NCBI GenBank assembly: GCA_963724365.1
Contig: CAVRUR010000001.1
Location: 349,049 to 413,048 of the forward strand
DNA: 64,000 nt
Direction: 5' to 3'
DNA from: JALORV01 sp963724365
GTDB lineage: Bacteria > Pseudomonadota > Gammaproteobacteria > Burkholderiales > Burkholderiaceae_F
Shown here: one piece after another, positions 36,674-47,396 of the stretch
Layout: each line of letters opens with the position of its first letter
Numbering within the stretch: position 1 is the stretch's first letter
Notes under the pieces: generated by a model
The model's database searches: none
What the model saw: the letters and a program-made list of their open reading frames with translations, nothing else
Told to the model about the DNA's origin: nothing
Translations under genes and position numbers: made by a program

Positions 36674-37999
36674 TCAGCTCGCCACTCCGGGCGTCGGAAG
36701 GTGCAGTGCTGCATCGTCCGTCACCACGGGAAGCACTCGAGTGTCACGGATGATCTTCTGGCGCCACGCCACGGCGGCGAGCCCCAGCACCGTGATACCT
36801 GCGAAGGCGAGCGCATAGCGCAGTCCCAGGTGCTCGCCCAACCAGCCGCCGAGCAGCGCACCGGGGCCGGCCGGAATCAGGATCAGCCAGCGCATCGTGC
36901 TCGTCATGCGACCGAGCAGGTGTGGCGGTGTAACGGCCTGTCGCAGCGCGAGGAAGGTGATGAAGATCAGCACGGCTCCGACGCCGAACAGCATCAGCAT
37001 CAGCCCGAACATGGCGATGCCCAGTGGCGATGCGGGTGCCACCGCACCCAGCAGCCAGCCGACGCCGCACACCGCAAAGCCCAGCACGAGCGTCGGTCCG
37101 GGTCCCAGGCGCTTCGAGATCCGATTACCGATCGTGCTCGTCACAATGGTGCCCACGCCGAGGGCGACGTACGACAGGCCGACGCCGCCTTCGGTCAGGC
37201 CCAGCGTGCGGGTCGCAAAGAGGATCTGCACCACGAGAGCCGCCTGGTGGCACATCTGCCAGCCACCGACGATCAGCGCCATCGTCACCAGCAAGCGGTG
37301 ACTGGCGACGAAGCGCATGCCGGCACGCAGGGCGGGCCAGAAGTCGGTCGCGACATGGAGCGGTCCTTCGGTGACGCGGATGCCCCGCAGTATCAGCGCC
37401 GAGACCATCAGCAGCACCGCATCGGCCAGCAGCGCGAAGGGTGCACCCACCAGCTTGATCAGGGCGCCGGCGAGTCCGGGACCGGCGACTTCGGCGGACG
37501 AGCTGGCCAACGCGTTTTTCGCGTGGGCCTCGACCAGTCGTTCGCGCGGCACGATCTGCGTCAGCACGATCTGTGCGGCGCTGCCTGCGATCGTGTAGAC
37601 GGTTCCGATTGCGAAACCGATGACATAGAGCCAGGTCATCGTCAGCCAGCCGGCCCACCAGGCCAGTGGAACGCTGGCGACGAACAGCGCCAGCAGGAGT
37701 TCTCCCCAGACGTACACCGGCAACTTGCGCACGCGATCGAGGTAGACGCCGGACGGCAACGAGAAGAGCACGAAGGGCAGCACTTCCATGGCCGTCAGAA
37801 CGCCCATCTGCGTCGGCGTGGCGTGCAGCAGCACCGCTGCCGTCAGCGGCAGCGCGAGCATGGTCACCTGCGCACCGAAGGAGCTGATGAAGATCGAGAC
37901 CCACAACCGACGGTAGATCGCGTCGCGCAGCAGGTCGTCGGCGGCAAGCGCAAAGCGCCGCAGCCAGTCGGTAGGCAGCGTAAGAATGAGCGACTTCAC
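36674..37999 (-). CDS. MFS efflux protein, EntS-like
   Basis: 441 residues from GTG 37999 (VKSLILTLPTDWLRRFALAA). Twelve hydrophobic helices with IFISSFGAQVTMLALPLTAA, FSLPSGVYLDRVRKLPVY, LTQIVPRERLVEAHAKNALA, EVAGPGLAGALIKLVGAPFA and TPPHLLGRMTSTMRWLILIP. This pattern is typical of the MFS_3 group (EntS-like siderophore or drug exporters). No siderophore genes are nearby. Intact. Confidence 0.87.
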   Translation of the reverse strand: MKSLILTLPTDWLRRFALAADDLLRDAIYRRLWVSIFISSFGAQVTMLALPLTAAVLLHATPTQMGVLTAMEVLPFVLFSLPSGVYLDRVRKLPVYVWGELLLALFVASVPLAWWAGWLTMTWLYVIGFAIGTVYTIAGSAAQIVLTQIVPRERLVEAHAKNALASSSAEVAGPGLAGALIKLVGAPFALLADAVLLMVSALILRGIRVTEGPLHVATDFWPALRAGMRFVASHRLLVTMALIVGGWQMCHQAALVVQILFATRTLGLTEGGVGLSYVALGVGTIVTSTIGNRISKRLGPGPTLVLGFAVCGVGWLLGAVAPASPLGIAMFGLMLMLFGVGAVLIFITFLALRQAVTPPHLLGRMTSTMRWLILIPAGPGALLGGWLGEHLGLRYALAFAGITVLGLAAVAWRQKIIRDTRVLPVVTDDAALHLPTPGVAS

Positions 38000-38100
38000 G
38001 GGATGAACGGACGTGCCGGCTCGGGTCCGGTAGCGCGGCGCGAAGCGTACCGGAGCCGCGGTCGGACATGCAGCCCTCGCCCCTGGCATCCGCGCCGCCT

Positions 38101-39036
38101 CTAGCCGATCAGCGTGAGCACCAGGGGTGTGGTCAAGGCGGCCAACACCGTCGAAAGCACCATGCTGGTGGCGACGGCTCCTTCCATCGAACGGAATTCG
38201 CGCGACATCAGGTAGACATTCACGCCCACGGCAAGCGAGGCAAGCAGGACCACCGCCTGGGTCTCCACCGGCGAGAGTCGCAGCAGACGCGCCAGGACCC
38301 ACACGACCAGCGGCTGGACGACAAGCTTCAACACCGTGATGGCGATGCCTTCGCGCCATCCCTGCCGCACACCGTATTCGGACAGGCCCATGCCGAGTAC
38401 GAAAAGCGCCAAAGGAGCGGCGGCGTCACCGAGCAGGCGCAACGGTTCGTCGATCAGTGCCGGAATCCTGCCGCCGGCAAGCCCGAAGGCGGATCCCACC
38501 ACGATCGAGGCCACGATCGGATTGGTCAGCACGCTGCGGGCGGTCGTGCGGAATCCCTTCAGCGACAGTTCGCCATGGCGCGCCCACTCGACCGATACGG
38601 TGACCAGGGTCCAGAGCAGCAGCGTGTTGAACACGAGCACGAGGGCCACGGCCGGCATCGCCGCTTCGCCGAGAGCGGATCGCGCCAGCGGCACGCCGAG
38701 AAGCACGTTGTTGGAGAAGATGCCGCCGAGTGCAAAGACCGACTGTCCGACACCGTCGAGCCTGAAAGCAAAGCGCGCCACGCCGCGCCCAAGCATGAAC
38801 ACCAGCACGCAACCGCCGAAGTAGGCCAGGAGCAGCTGCGGGTGGACCGAAGGCAGCGCCGCCAGGCCGCTCATCAACCGGAAGAGCAGCGCGGGCAGCG
38901 CCACCGCGAAGACGAACTTCGACAGGGCGGCGCTGACCTCCTTGGACCAGCGTCCCCAGCGGGAAAGCAGGTAGCCGATCAGCACCAGCGCAAAGAGGGG
39001 CGCCGCAATCTGAAACTGTTGCGCGAAGGTGGCCAC
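38101..39036 (-). CDS. AEC (auxin efflux carrier) family transporter
   Basis: 311 residues from GTG 39036 (VATFAQQFQIAAPLFALVLI), chosen because GAGG lies just upstream and the length fits the family; GTG 39105 is an alternative. About ten membrane helices, with GYLLSRWGRWSKEVSAALSK, LPALLFRLMS, FSNNVLLGVPLARSALGE, VLTNPIVASIVVG and PLALFVLGMGLSEYG. AEC proteins carry organic acids such as malate or malonate. Intact; same orientation as the EntS-like gene. Confidence 0.87.
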   Translation of the reverse strand: MATFAQQFQIAAPLFALVLIGYLLSRWGRWSKEVSAALSKFVFAVALPALLFRLMSGLAALPSVHPQLLLAYFGGCVLVFMLGRGVARFAFRLDGVGQSVFALGGIFSNNVLLGVPLARSALGEAAMPAVALVLVFNTLLLWTLVTVSVEWARHGELSLKGFRTTARSVLTNPIVASIVVGSAFGLAGGRIPALIDEPLRLLGDAAAPLALFVLGMGLSEYGVRQGWREGIAITVLKLVVQPLVVWVLARLLRLSPVETQAVVLLASLAVGVNVYLMSREFRSMEGAVATSMVLSTVLAALTTPLVLTLIG

Positions 39037-39150
39037 GGCCTCGGGCGCAGCCGATGCCGCGCATGGGTGAAGTTGATCAGGGCATCGCCGAAGGAACTCA
39101 AGCACGAGCCGGAGCCCGCTCGCGACGCGCCTGTCAGTCAGGCTGCAACA

Positions 39151-39816
39151 TCATCGCGTTACCGTCGCCACTTCGCTTTGTAGCATCGCCTCGAGCAGCA
39201 CGTTCGAAGGCTGCGCACCCGACACCGCGCGACGCTGATTGAAGATGAAAAGCGGCACACCGCCGACTCCCATGGCGCGCGCGCGCTGGTCGGCGGCGAC
39301 GACTCCGGCGCGACCCTCGTCGGTCGTCAGCATCGCCGTCGCACGGTACGCGTCGTAGCCGGCCTGGCCGGCAAGGCGCGCCAGTTCCTCGACGTTGCCG
39401 ATGTCCAGCGCCCTGGGTGAAGTAGGCACGGAACAGACGTTCCACCAGGCCGGAGGTCTTCGCCGGAATCAAGCGTTGCGCCCACGCGATCAGCCGGTGC
39501 GCGTCCAGCGTGTTCGGCTGCCGCTCGATGCGATCGAACTCGAACCAGACACCGACGTCCCTGCCCGCAGCCTGCACGCGCTGCATAGACGTCGCGCGCG
39601 CCTTCAGGGCCACCGAACTTCCGTCTCGAGGTAGCTGCGCCGATCCACTCCGCCGCGGGGGATGTCCGGATTCAGCTGGAACGGATGCCACCGCACTGTT
39701 GCCGCTGTGCCGCGCTCCGCGAGCGCAGCCTCGAGCCGGCGCTTGCCGATGTAGCACCAGGGGCAGACGATGTCGGACACGACATCGATCGTCAGTGGCT
39801 CGGTGAGTGAACTCAT
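39151..39816 (-). CDS. DsbA-family (FrnE-like) oxidoreductase (three frameshifts)
   Basis: About 220 residues from ATG 39816 (MSSLTEPLTIDVVSDIVCPW). Active site CPWC in VCPWCYIGKRRLEAAL; then FQLNPDIPRGGVDRRSYLET, LDAHRLIAWAQRLIPAKTSG, LFRAYFTQG and VGGVPLFIFNQRRAVSGAQP near the end with the cis-Pro loop. Cytoplasmic (no signal peptide), as usual for FrnE/2-hydroxychromene isomerase relatives. Continuity is lost near 39620, 39595 and 39427; each needs one base removed. Role: dithiol oxidoreductase or isomerase. Confidence 0.83.
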
Positions 39817-39917
39817 GACACCGGAGCATAGTCAGTCGGTGCGCGGATTCAAGCGGGGATGGCCGTTTGCAACCGGCGAAGGGCGCGCCCGTGGGCCGAC
39901 GTACCGCAACCGGGGGA

Positions 39918-41169
39918 TCAGGCAAAGAAAATCAGGTAGACACCGAGGCCGATCATCACGAGGCCGCTGACCAGCTTCAGCGCGCGACCCTCCTTTTCCT
40001 GCAGGCGGTGGCGACTCAGCATGACCACGCCGATGGTCAGGATGATGATGTCGTCCAGCATGTAGGCGGCGATGTAGAGGAGCAGGTAGCCGTAGTAGGC
40101 CGCCGGTTCGAGTTCCCGCAGCGTGAGGATGCGCGTGAACAGGGCGGGGAAACCCGACGTACAGAGGAACTCGACGATCTGCACCAGGATCGCGAGGATG
40201 ATCGCGCCCACGATCGCCGCCCCGAGGCTCTCGGCGTGCAGGATGGCGCGCATGCGGCTGTAGATGCCGGGCTTGGCCTTCTCGGGGATCGACAGCGAGA
40301 CGCCGATATTGAAGGCGAAGAAAGTCCTTCACGTTGATCAGCCCGGCGACGATCGCGATGGCGGCGATGATCAGTTGCGATGCCCGCGACAGTCCGATCA
40401 CGAGGAACAGGTTGAGCCAGGCCGCCATGAAAAGGAAGTAGGCGATGCCCTGGATCAGCACGAACGTGCCGGCGATCGCCAGCATGCGGCGGCGATTGTT
40501 CAGCGGTGCCAGCAGCGAGATCATCAGCAGCAGCACCCACATCGAACACGGGTTGAAGCCGTCGAGCAGGCCCATCGCGAGCGTGAAGGCCGGCAGTCCC
40601 ACATCGTCGAGCGTGAGGGTGCGTCCGAAGAGGGAGACCTCGAACGATTCCGGCGGCGCCGCGGACCTCGCGCCCGTCTGCGGACACGCGAGACTGTCTT
40701 CGGCCTCGCAGGTCCCGGCATCCGCCGCCGCAGCCGATGCAGCGCGACCGGCCAAGGCGCTGCGGATCAGCTTGTCGGTGCTCGCTTCTTCCGAGTACCC
40801 GATGATCAGTTGCCCACCGACATACACGGCCGGCACGCGCGCGGCGCCGGCACCCTGCGTTCGCGCGAGTTCCTTGAGCCGCTCGAGCGCCGACGGGTCC
40901 TTCTGAACGTCACGGACGACGATCGTGAGCGACGGCTGCTCCTGCTGCAACCTGGCGAGAAACTCCTCGGCCTTGGCACAGTGCGGGCAGCCATCGCGCA
41001 CGAAGGCCTCGATCGTCGCCGCGTCCGCGCCGGTCGCCGCGTTCGCTGCGCCGGCGATCCCGGCACTCAGCACCGCACTCAGCACGACACCCACGAGGGC
41101 TTGCACGCCACGCGCCAGCCACTCTCCCCACCCAAATCGACTCACTATCACTGCTGTCCGGTCGGGCAC
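39918..41169 (-). CDS. Thioredoxin/glutaredoxin-like domain fused to a CcdA/DsbD-like membrane domain (one frameshift)
   Basis: About 416 residues. After a signal-anchor (VGVVLSAVLSAGIAGAANA) comes a glutaredoxin-type domain with CPHC (VRDGCPHCAKAEEFLARL) and RVPAVYVGGQLIIGY. A linker with two Cys precedes six or more membrane helices including GLLDGFNPCSMWVLLLMISL, YFLFMAAWLNLFLVIG, GYLLLYIAAYMLDDIIIL. It should move reducing power across the inner membrane in the manner of DsbD/CcdA. The frame breaks near 40315 (NVKDF to FAFNIGVSLSIPEKAK), one extra base. The start at GTG 41169 is tentative. Confidence 0.82.
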
Positions 41170-41337
41170 CAGGCACCCGTCACCGCCATGAGAAAGACCG
41201 CGTCGAGTCTAAAAAGCAGCGCGATCCGAAGCCTGCGTTACCTCACGCCGAATTCCGGAGACGTTTCATCCGGATCAAGGCCGCGCGATATTCCACTGTT
41301 CAAGCGGCGCACCGCGCGCGGGCCTCGTCCGCTTACC

Positions 41338-42680
41338 ATGCACTTTTTTTGCGAATTCCCCTCAACTTGCTGCGGCTATTCGTGCTCATGTTCGTACTGC
41401 TGCTGCAGGCCGCCGGACCGGCGCTGGGTCAGAGTCCGGAACCGACGCCGCAGGGACAGATCATCGTTCCCGATGCGGCGAGACCCGGCCCGGCATTCGA
41501 CGTTGAGCGCGCCACCCGGGCCTATCTCGACAGCATTCCGGCGGACGTGCGGGCGAAGTCAGACGCGTACTACGAGGGCGGGTACTGGCTCAGGCTGTGG
41601 GGGTTCCTGTACGGGCTCGGCGTGGCTGGCGTGCTTCTGTTCGGTCGAATTTCGTCGCGCCTGCGTTCATGGGCGGAGCGACGAACCCGCCGCCCCTGGC
41701 TGCAATCGATGGCCTACGCCGCCGGACTGATCGTGCTGATGACGGTGCTGGGCCTGCCACTCGCGTTCTATCAGGGGTGGTACCGCGAGCATGACTTCGC
41801 CTTGTCCAATCTCTCGCTGGCCGGATGGTTCCTGGAACAGGGCAAGGGTCTGCTGTTGGCCGTGCTGCTCGGCGCACCGGTGCTGGCCCTGATCTTCAGC
41901 GTTGTGCGCAAGCGCGAGGGCAGCTGGTGGCTACCGGCATCTGTGCTGAGCGTGCTCTTCATGCTGCTGGTCAACTTCATCGCGCCGGTGTTCATCCTGC
42001 CGGCCTTCAATCACTTCCAGCCGTTGCGTCCCGGTCCGGTGCGCGACGGCGTGCTCTCGCTCGCACACGCCAACGGAGTCACTGCCCAGGAGGTCTACTG
42101 GTTCGATGCCTCGAAGCAGAGCAAGCGCATCAGCGCCAACGTCAGCGGGCTCGGCAACACGATGCGCATCAGCCTGAACGACAACCTTCTGGGCAAGACC
42201 TCCCTGCCCGAGATCAACGCGGTGATGGCGCACGAACTCGGTCACTACGTGCTCAATCACCCGTTCAAGCTGGTATTGCAGATGGGACTGGTGCTGACGG
42301 CCGGATTCGCATTCACGCAATGGGTTCAGCGCCGCCTGGTCGCGCGCTGGGGTTCCGCGTGGGGCCTGCGCGGTCCCGACGATATCGCCGGGCTGCCGGT
42401 CGTGATTGCGCTGCTGTCGGTGTGGTTCTTTCTGATGACGCCGGTGACCAATTCGATCGTGCGCATTGCCGAGTCGGAGGCCGACATGTACGGGCTCAAC
42501 GCCGCGCGCGAGCCCCACGCGTTTGCTTCCGCGGCCATGCGGCTGGCGGCCTATCGGAAGCTGGAACCGTCCGCCCTCGAGGAACTCGTGTTCTACGACC
42601 ACCCGAGCGGGCGCACGCGGGTCAAGATGTCAATGACATGGTTTGCGGAAAACCCATCCGCGGGTGCCGCGGCCCGCTGA
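41338..42680 (+). CDS. M48 family (Ste24-like) zinc metalloprotease
   Basis: About 445 residues. Zinc motif HELGH at about residue 298 (INAVMAHELGHYVLNHP) and third ligand in ESEADMYGLNAAREP, with seven or more membrane helices (LIVLMTVLGLPLAFYQGWY, LPASVLSVLFMLLVNFIAPV). Typical of CAAX/Ste24-type proteases that trim membrane or lipidated proteins. The main frame opens at TTG 41349, but ATG 41338 followed by a T7 run reads MHFFLRIPLNLLRLFVLM if the run length is altered, giving a perfect signal-anchor, so a homopolymer error at 41344-41350 is likely. Confidence 0.88.
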
Positions 42681-42885
42681 GTTCGGTCCGGGGTCTTGCG
42701 GCACCCGAGTGCCTCCGGGCGGGGATCCGACTAACCCCTGACGGCCGCCGGTCCGGTCCGGACCGCGCAAATGGAGGGTGGCGGGTCATGCGTTCGTACG
42801 GTGGGGTTACGACGTTTGTACGAGGGAAAAACCGGCGCCGCACCCATAGACTCGCCCGGAACAACCTCCTGTTGTCGAGCCCGCC

Positions 42886-43800
42886 ATGTCAGATCGCAAA
42901 TCGCTGTTCCACCTGCGCGCATTACCCACGGCAGCGCTTGCGCTCGCCGCAGTCGGCATGTCCGGTACCGCGCAGGCGCAAACCAATGGTGCCAACGGTG
43001 CCAATCTGTACATACAGCCGGTCCCGATTTCTGGTGGCGCGCCGGCAAGTTGCCAAAATTGTCACGGCCCCGCGTATATCTTCAAGGCCGCCTCGACCGC
43101 GGGTGCGATCAGTGCCGCCATCAGCGCCAATCGCGGCGGCATGAACGCGTTTTCGTCGTGGACCGCCGCGCAGATTGGGGATGTTGCCACCTACGTCGCC
43201 GCCGCCGCGCCTCCGTCGCTGCCGCCGCTGGCGCTGCCGCCCGGTACGCCCGCACCTGCACCGACTCCTGCCCCCGCGCCGGCGCCGGGTACACCCACGA
43301 CGACACCGACGATCAATCCGAGCCCGGCGATGTTCAGCAGCACCGAGGTGGGCAAATACAGCGCCACCACCGGCATCCTGGTCACGAACAGCACGACCGT
43401 GGCCGTCTCGTTAGCCACTCCGGCCCTGGTTCCGCCGTCAGGCACGTCGACCGAATTCGTCGTGACGACCGCGCCTGCCGGCACCACCAATTGCGTACCG
43501 GGGTTCAGGCTCGATCCGGGCGTGAGCTGTTCGTTCGGTGTGCAGTTCGCGCCGCTCGCGGCCGGAGTGCGCAGCGAGAAGTGGACCATCAACTTCGCCG
43601 ACGGCGTGACAGCACGCGAGGTGACCCTCGAGGGCACTGCAATCGGGGGCACAGCAGCCACAGGCGGGACAGCGCCCACCGGCAGCAGCGCAGCGAACTC
43701 CCCGGCTGACGGCGGCGGCGCCGCGCTGGGCTGGATGCACCTCGTCGGCCTGTTCGCTCTGTCGGCGGTCGGCGGCCTGCGCCGGCGCATCGACGCCTGA
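42886..43800 (+). CDS. Exported c-type cytochrome with beta-sandwich domain and C-terminal sorting-like segment
   Basis: 304 residues. Signal peptide (ALPTAALALAAVGMSGTAQA), a mono-heme site CQNCH near residue 55, a Pro/Ala-rich linker (PGTPAPAPTPAPAPAP), then a beta-sandwich of the choice-of-anchor type (STEFVVTTAPAGTTNCVPGF, LDPGVSCSFGVQFAPLAAGV). The C-terminus is a Gly-rich stretch, a membrane helix and a basic end (GGGAALGWMHLVGLFALS then GGLRRRIDA), resembling GlyGly-CTERM/rhombosortase signals. The heme domain is short and lacks a visible distal Met motif. Function: surface or envelope electron carrier (inferred). The 205 bases before it show inverted repeats but no gene. Confidence 0.78.
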   Translation: MSDRKSLFHLRALPTAALALAAVGMSGTAQAQTNGANGANLYIQPVPISGGAPASCQNCHGPAYIFKAASTAGAISAAISANRGGMNAFSSWTAAQIGDVATYVAAAAPPSLPPLALPPGTPAPAPTPAPAPAPGTPTTTPTINPSPAMFSSTEVGKYSATTGILVTNSTTVAVSLATPALVPPSGTSTEFVVTTAPAGTTNCVPGFRLDPGVSCSFGVQFAPLAAGVRSEKWTINFADGVTAREVTLEGTAIGGTAATGGTAPTGSSAANSPADGGGAALGWMHLVGLFALSAVGGLRRRIDA

Positions 43801-44015
43801 CCCTTCCGTTTCAACCCGGTTCCGGCGGATCCCTGCCGGACCGAGTCCCGTGCCGTACCGATTTCGGCTCGTGTCGCAGCACAACGCTCCGGCGCTAGGC
43901 TCGTTGACGCTCGCCCGGCAGTAACGTCACCCTGAATTCGATCGCAAGCCGCGGAGTTCCGGCGCGATCGTCACGCCATAGAGTCCGGCCATCGCTAAGA
44001 TGATCGGAGTCTCGA

Positions 44016-45098
44016 GTGAACATGACCACCACGTTGGAGCGGCGCGCCGCCGCCACTGTCAGCGACCCCCGCTGGGCGGCCGTTGTCGCCCGCGACACGC
44101 GCGCCGACGGGGACTTCGTCTACGCCGTGAGGACGACGGGCGTGTATTGCCGCCCGTCCTGCGGATCGCGCACCGCGCGGCCTGAAAACGTCGAGTTCCA
44201 CGCGACTGCGGCCGAGGCGGAACTCGCGGGCTTCCGCGCCTGCAAGCGCTGCCGGCCGAACGACATGGCGCGCGGCGTTGTCCAGTCCGCGCTGATCGCC
44301 GAGTTGTGCCGCTACATCGAGAGCGCGGATCATCCTCCGACCCTCGACATGCTGGCGCGGCGCGCGGGAGTGAGCGCATACCACCTGCATCGGCTATTCA
44401 AGGCAGTGACCGGCGTGACACCCAGGCAGTACGCAGACGCACATCGTGCGCGTCGCGTCCGGACCGAACTCGGGGCACGCCGCACGGTGACCGATGCGAT
44501 CTACGGCGCCGGCTTCAATTCCAGCGGGCGGTTCTACGGTCAGGCCGCTGCCTTGCTGGGCATGACGCCGACCCGCTTTCGCGCGGGCGGTCCTGACACG
44601 ACCATCCGCTTCGCCGTCGGCGAGTGTTCGCTCGGCTCGATCCTGGTGGCGGCCAGTGACCAGGGTGTCTGCGCCATCCTGCTCGGAGACGATCCCGAGA
44701 CCCTGGTGCGCGACCTGCAGGATCGCTTTCCGCGCGCCCGTCTGATCGGCGGCGACGCTGAATTCGAAGGCCTTGTCGCGCAGGTGGTCGGCCTGGTCGA
44801 GACGCCGGCACGCGGACTCGACCTGCCGCTCGACGTGCGCGGAACCGCATTCCAGCAGCGCGTATGGCAGGCCCTGCGTGAGATTCCGGCCGGCCGAACC
44901 GCGAGTTATTCCGAAGTGGCGCGGCGGATCGGCGCACCGACTTCGGTCCGTGCGGTGGCGCATGCGGTGGCTTCCAATCCGCTGGCCGTGGCCATTCCGT
45001 GCCACCGGGTCGTGCGCACCGACGGCGCCCTGGCGGGATACCGCTGGGGCATCGATCGCAAGCGGGCACTGCTCGAACGCGAAGCGTCCGCCGCCTGA
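44016..45098 (+). CDS. ada: Bifunctional DNA repair protein/regulator Ada
   Basis: 360 residues. N-terminal zinc domain with Cys45, Cys49, Cys76 and Cys79 (GVYCRPSCGS, FRACKRCRPND), in which the first Cys takes methyl from phosphotriesters. An AraC-type HTH follows (LDMLARRAGVSAYHLHRLFK, VTDAIYGAGFNSSGRFYG). The C-terminal O6-methylguanine methyltransferase has PCHR in VAIPCHRVVRTDGALAGY. It repairs alkylated DNA and activates the adaptive response. GTG 44016 has GGAG six bases upstream; ATG 44022 is the alternative. Intact; about 215 bases before it show no gene. Confidence 0.93.
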   Translation: MNMTTTLERRAAATVSDPRWAAVVARDTRADGDFVYAVRTTGVYCRPSCGSRTARPENVEFHATAAEAELAGFRACKRCRPNDMARGVVQSALIAELCRYIESADHPPTLDMLARRAGVSAYHLHRLFKAVTGVTPRQYADAHRARRVRTELGARRTVTDAIYGAGFNSSGRFYGQAAALLGMTPTRFRAGGPDTTIRFAVGECSLGSILVAASDQGVCAILLGDDPETLVRDLQDRFPRARLIGGDAEFEGLVAQVVGLVETPARGLDLPLDVRGTAFQQRVWQALREIPAGRTASYSEVARRIGAPTSVRAVAHAVASNPLAVAIPCHRVVRTDGALAGYRWGIDRKRALLEREASAA

Positions 45099-45283
45099 AG
45101 TTTCATCCCCGCCGGCGGGAAGGGAATCTTTTCGGCGGCGTGTCGATTCAGTGCCGTCCCGTTCGACGTACTGGCAGGGATCACGCCGACGCCAGGGCCT
45201 GAAGGACCGTGCCTTGGGCGCTGACATGACAGCCGATCGCGCTTATCGTCCCTCCGCAAACAACCGTCGACCGGGGAGAGTTC

Positions 45284-46513
<1,230 letters not shown>

Positions 46514-46545
46514 ATCGTTGATCGCAACACTGGCGGCAACCGGCG

Positions 46546-46803
46546 ATGAGAGTGCTGATCCCCAGCCCGCTGCGTTCCTATACGCAGCAGTCGTGGGTCG
46601 ATGCCAACGGCGCGACTCTGGCCGACGTGCTGGCCGATCTCGACCGCCAGTACCCAGGAATTCGCTTCCGGATGATCAACGAACAGGAGCGCATGCGGCC
46701 GCACGTGCGCTTCTTTGTGCGCGGCGAACCGGTGTTCGATCTGGGCCTGCCGCTTGCCCCGAACGACGAAGTGCTGATCGTGCAGGCGCTCAGCGGGGGT
46801 TGA
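46546..46803 (+). CDS. MoaD/ThiS-family ubiquitin-like protein
   Basis: 85 residues with a beta-grasp pattern and a C-terminal di-glycine (VLIVQALSGG), the thiocarboxylate or conjugation site of MoaD, ThiS and related sulfur carriers. Core: MRVLIPSPLRSYTQQSWVDA, LADVLADLDRQYPGIRFRM, RPHVRFFVRGEPV. It is 32 bases after the BNR-repeat gene and has no MoaE, MoeB or ThiG gene beside it, so it may be a dedicated sulfur carrier or protein tag of unknown target rather than the housekeeping MoaD. Confidence 0.85.
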   Translation: MRVLIPSPLRSYTQQSWVDANGATLADVLADLDRQYPGIRFRMINEQERMRPHVRFFVRGEPVFDLGLPLAPNDEVLIVQALSGG

Positions 46804-46931
46804 GCAGTCCGGCCGATCGCGACGCAAGTGCCGAGCGAATGGGCGAGAGTCCGACGACGTCGATTTCAGGGCATCACGTTCGACGTGTCCTTGTAGCCGG
46901 CAACCGCCGGAGCAGATCGAGGAGAACCGAC

Positions 46932-47369
46932 ATGCGAGTGATGGTGATGGTGAAAGCGACCGGTGATTCCGAGGCCGGCGCGATGCCCAGTGAGGAATTG
47001 CTGACAGCCATGGGTGCCTTCAACGAGGAATTGGTCAAGGCCGGCGTGATGCTGGCGGGCGAGGGCCTGCACCCGAGCGCGAAAGGCAAGCGAGTGCACT
47101 TCAGTGGTCGCCAGCGCACCGTGATCGACGGCCCATTCGCCGAGACGAAGGAACTGGTCGCAGGATTCTGGCTGTGGCAGGTGAAGTCGATGGAAGAGGC
47201 GATCGAGTGGGTCAGGCGTTGCCCAAACCCGATGCCGACCGACTCCGAGATCGAGATCCGGCCGGTGTTCGAGGCCGACGACTTCGGCGCCGAATTCACG
47301 CCGGAACTGCGTGCTCAGGAAGATCGCCTGCGAGCTCAGGCCGACCAACTGGTCCGGCGCAGCAAGTAG
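46932..47369 (+). CDS. YCII-related (DGPF) protein
   Basis: 145 residues from ATG 46932, preceded by GGAGAACCGAC. Ferredoxin-like fold with the DGPF signature in TVIDGPFAETKELVAGFWLW and a conserved EEAIEWVRRCPNP. The family is linked to ECF42-type sigma factors, and one is encoded 1.9 kb downstream in the same orientation. Biochemical role unknown. A charged C-terminal extension (LRAQEDRLRAQADQLVRRSK) is longer than the family core. Confidence 0.87.
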   Translation: MRVMVMVKATGDSEAGAMPSEELLTAMGAFNEELVKAGVMLAGEGLHPSAKGKRVHFSGRQRTVIDGPFAETKELVAGFWLWQVKSMEEAIEWVRRCPNPMPTDSEIEIRPVFEADDFGAEFTPELRAQEDRLRAQADQLVRRSK

Positions 47370-47396
47370 CCGCGTTGACCGCGAAGGAGACCTACG

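Noticed and set aside
36701..38104. 467-residue frame on the plus strand
   Set aside because: Antisense to the EntS-like MFS gene; Arg/Gln/His-rich composition typical of antisense frames in high-GC DNA.
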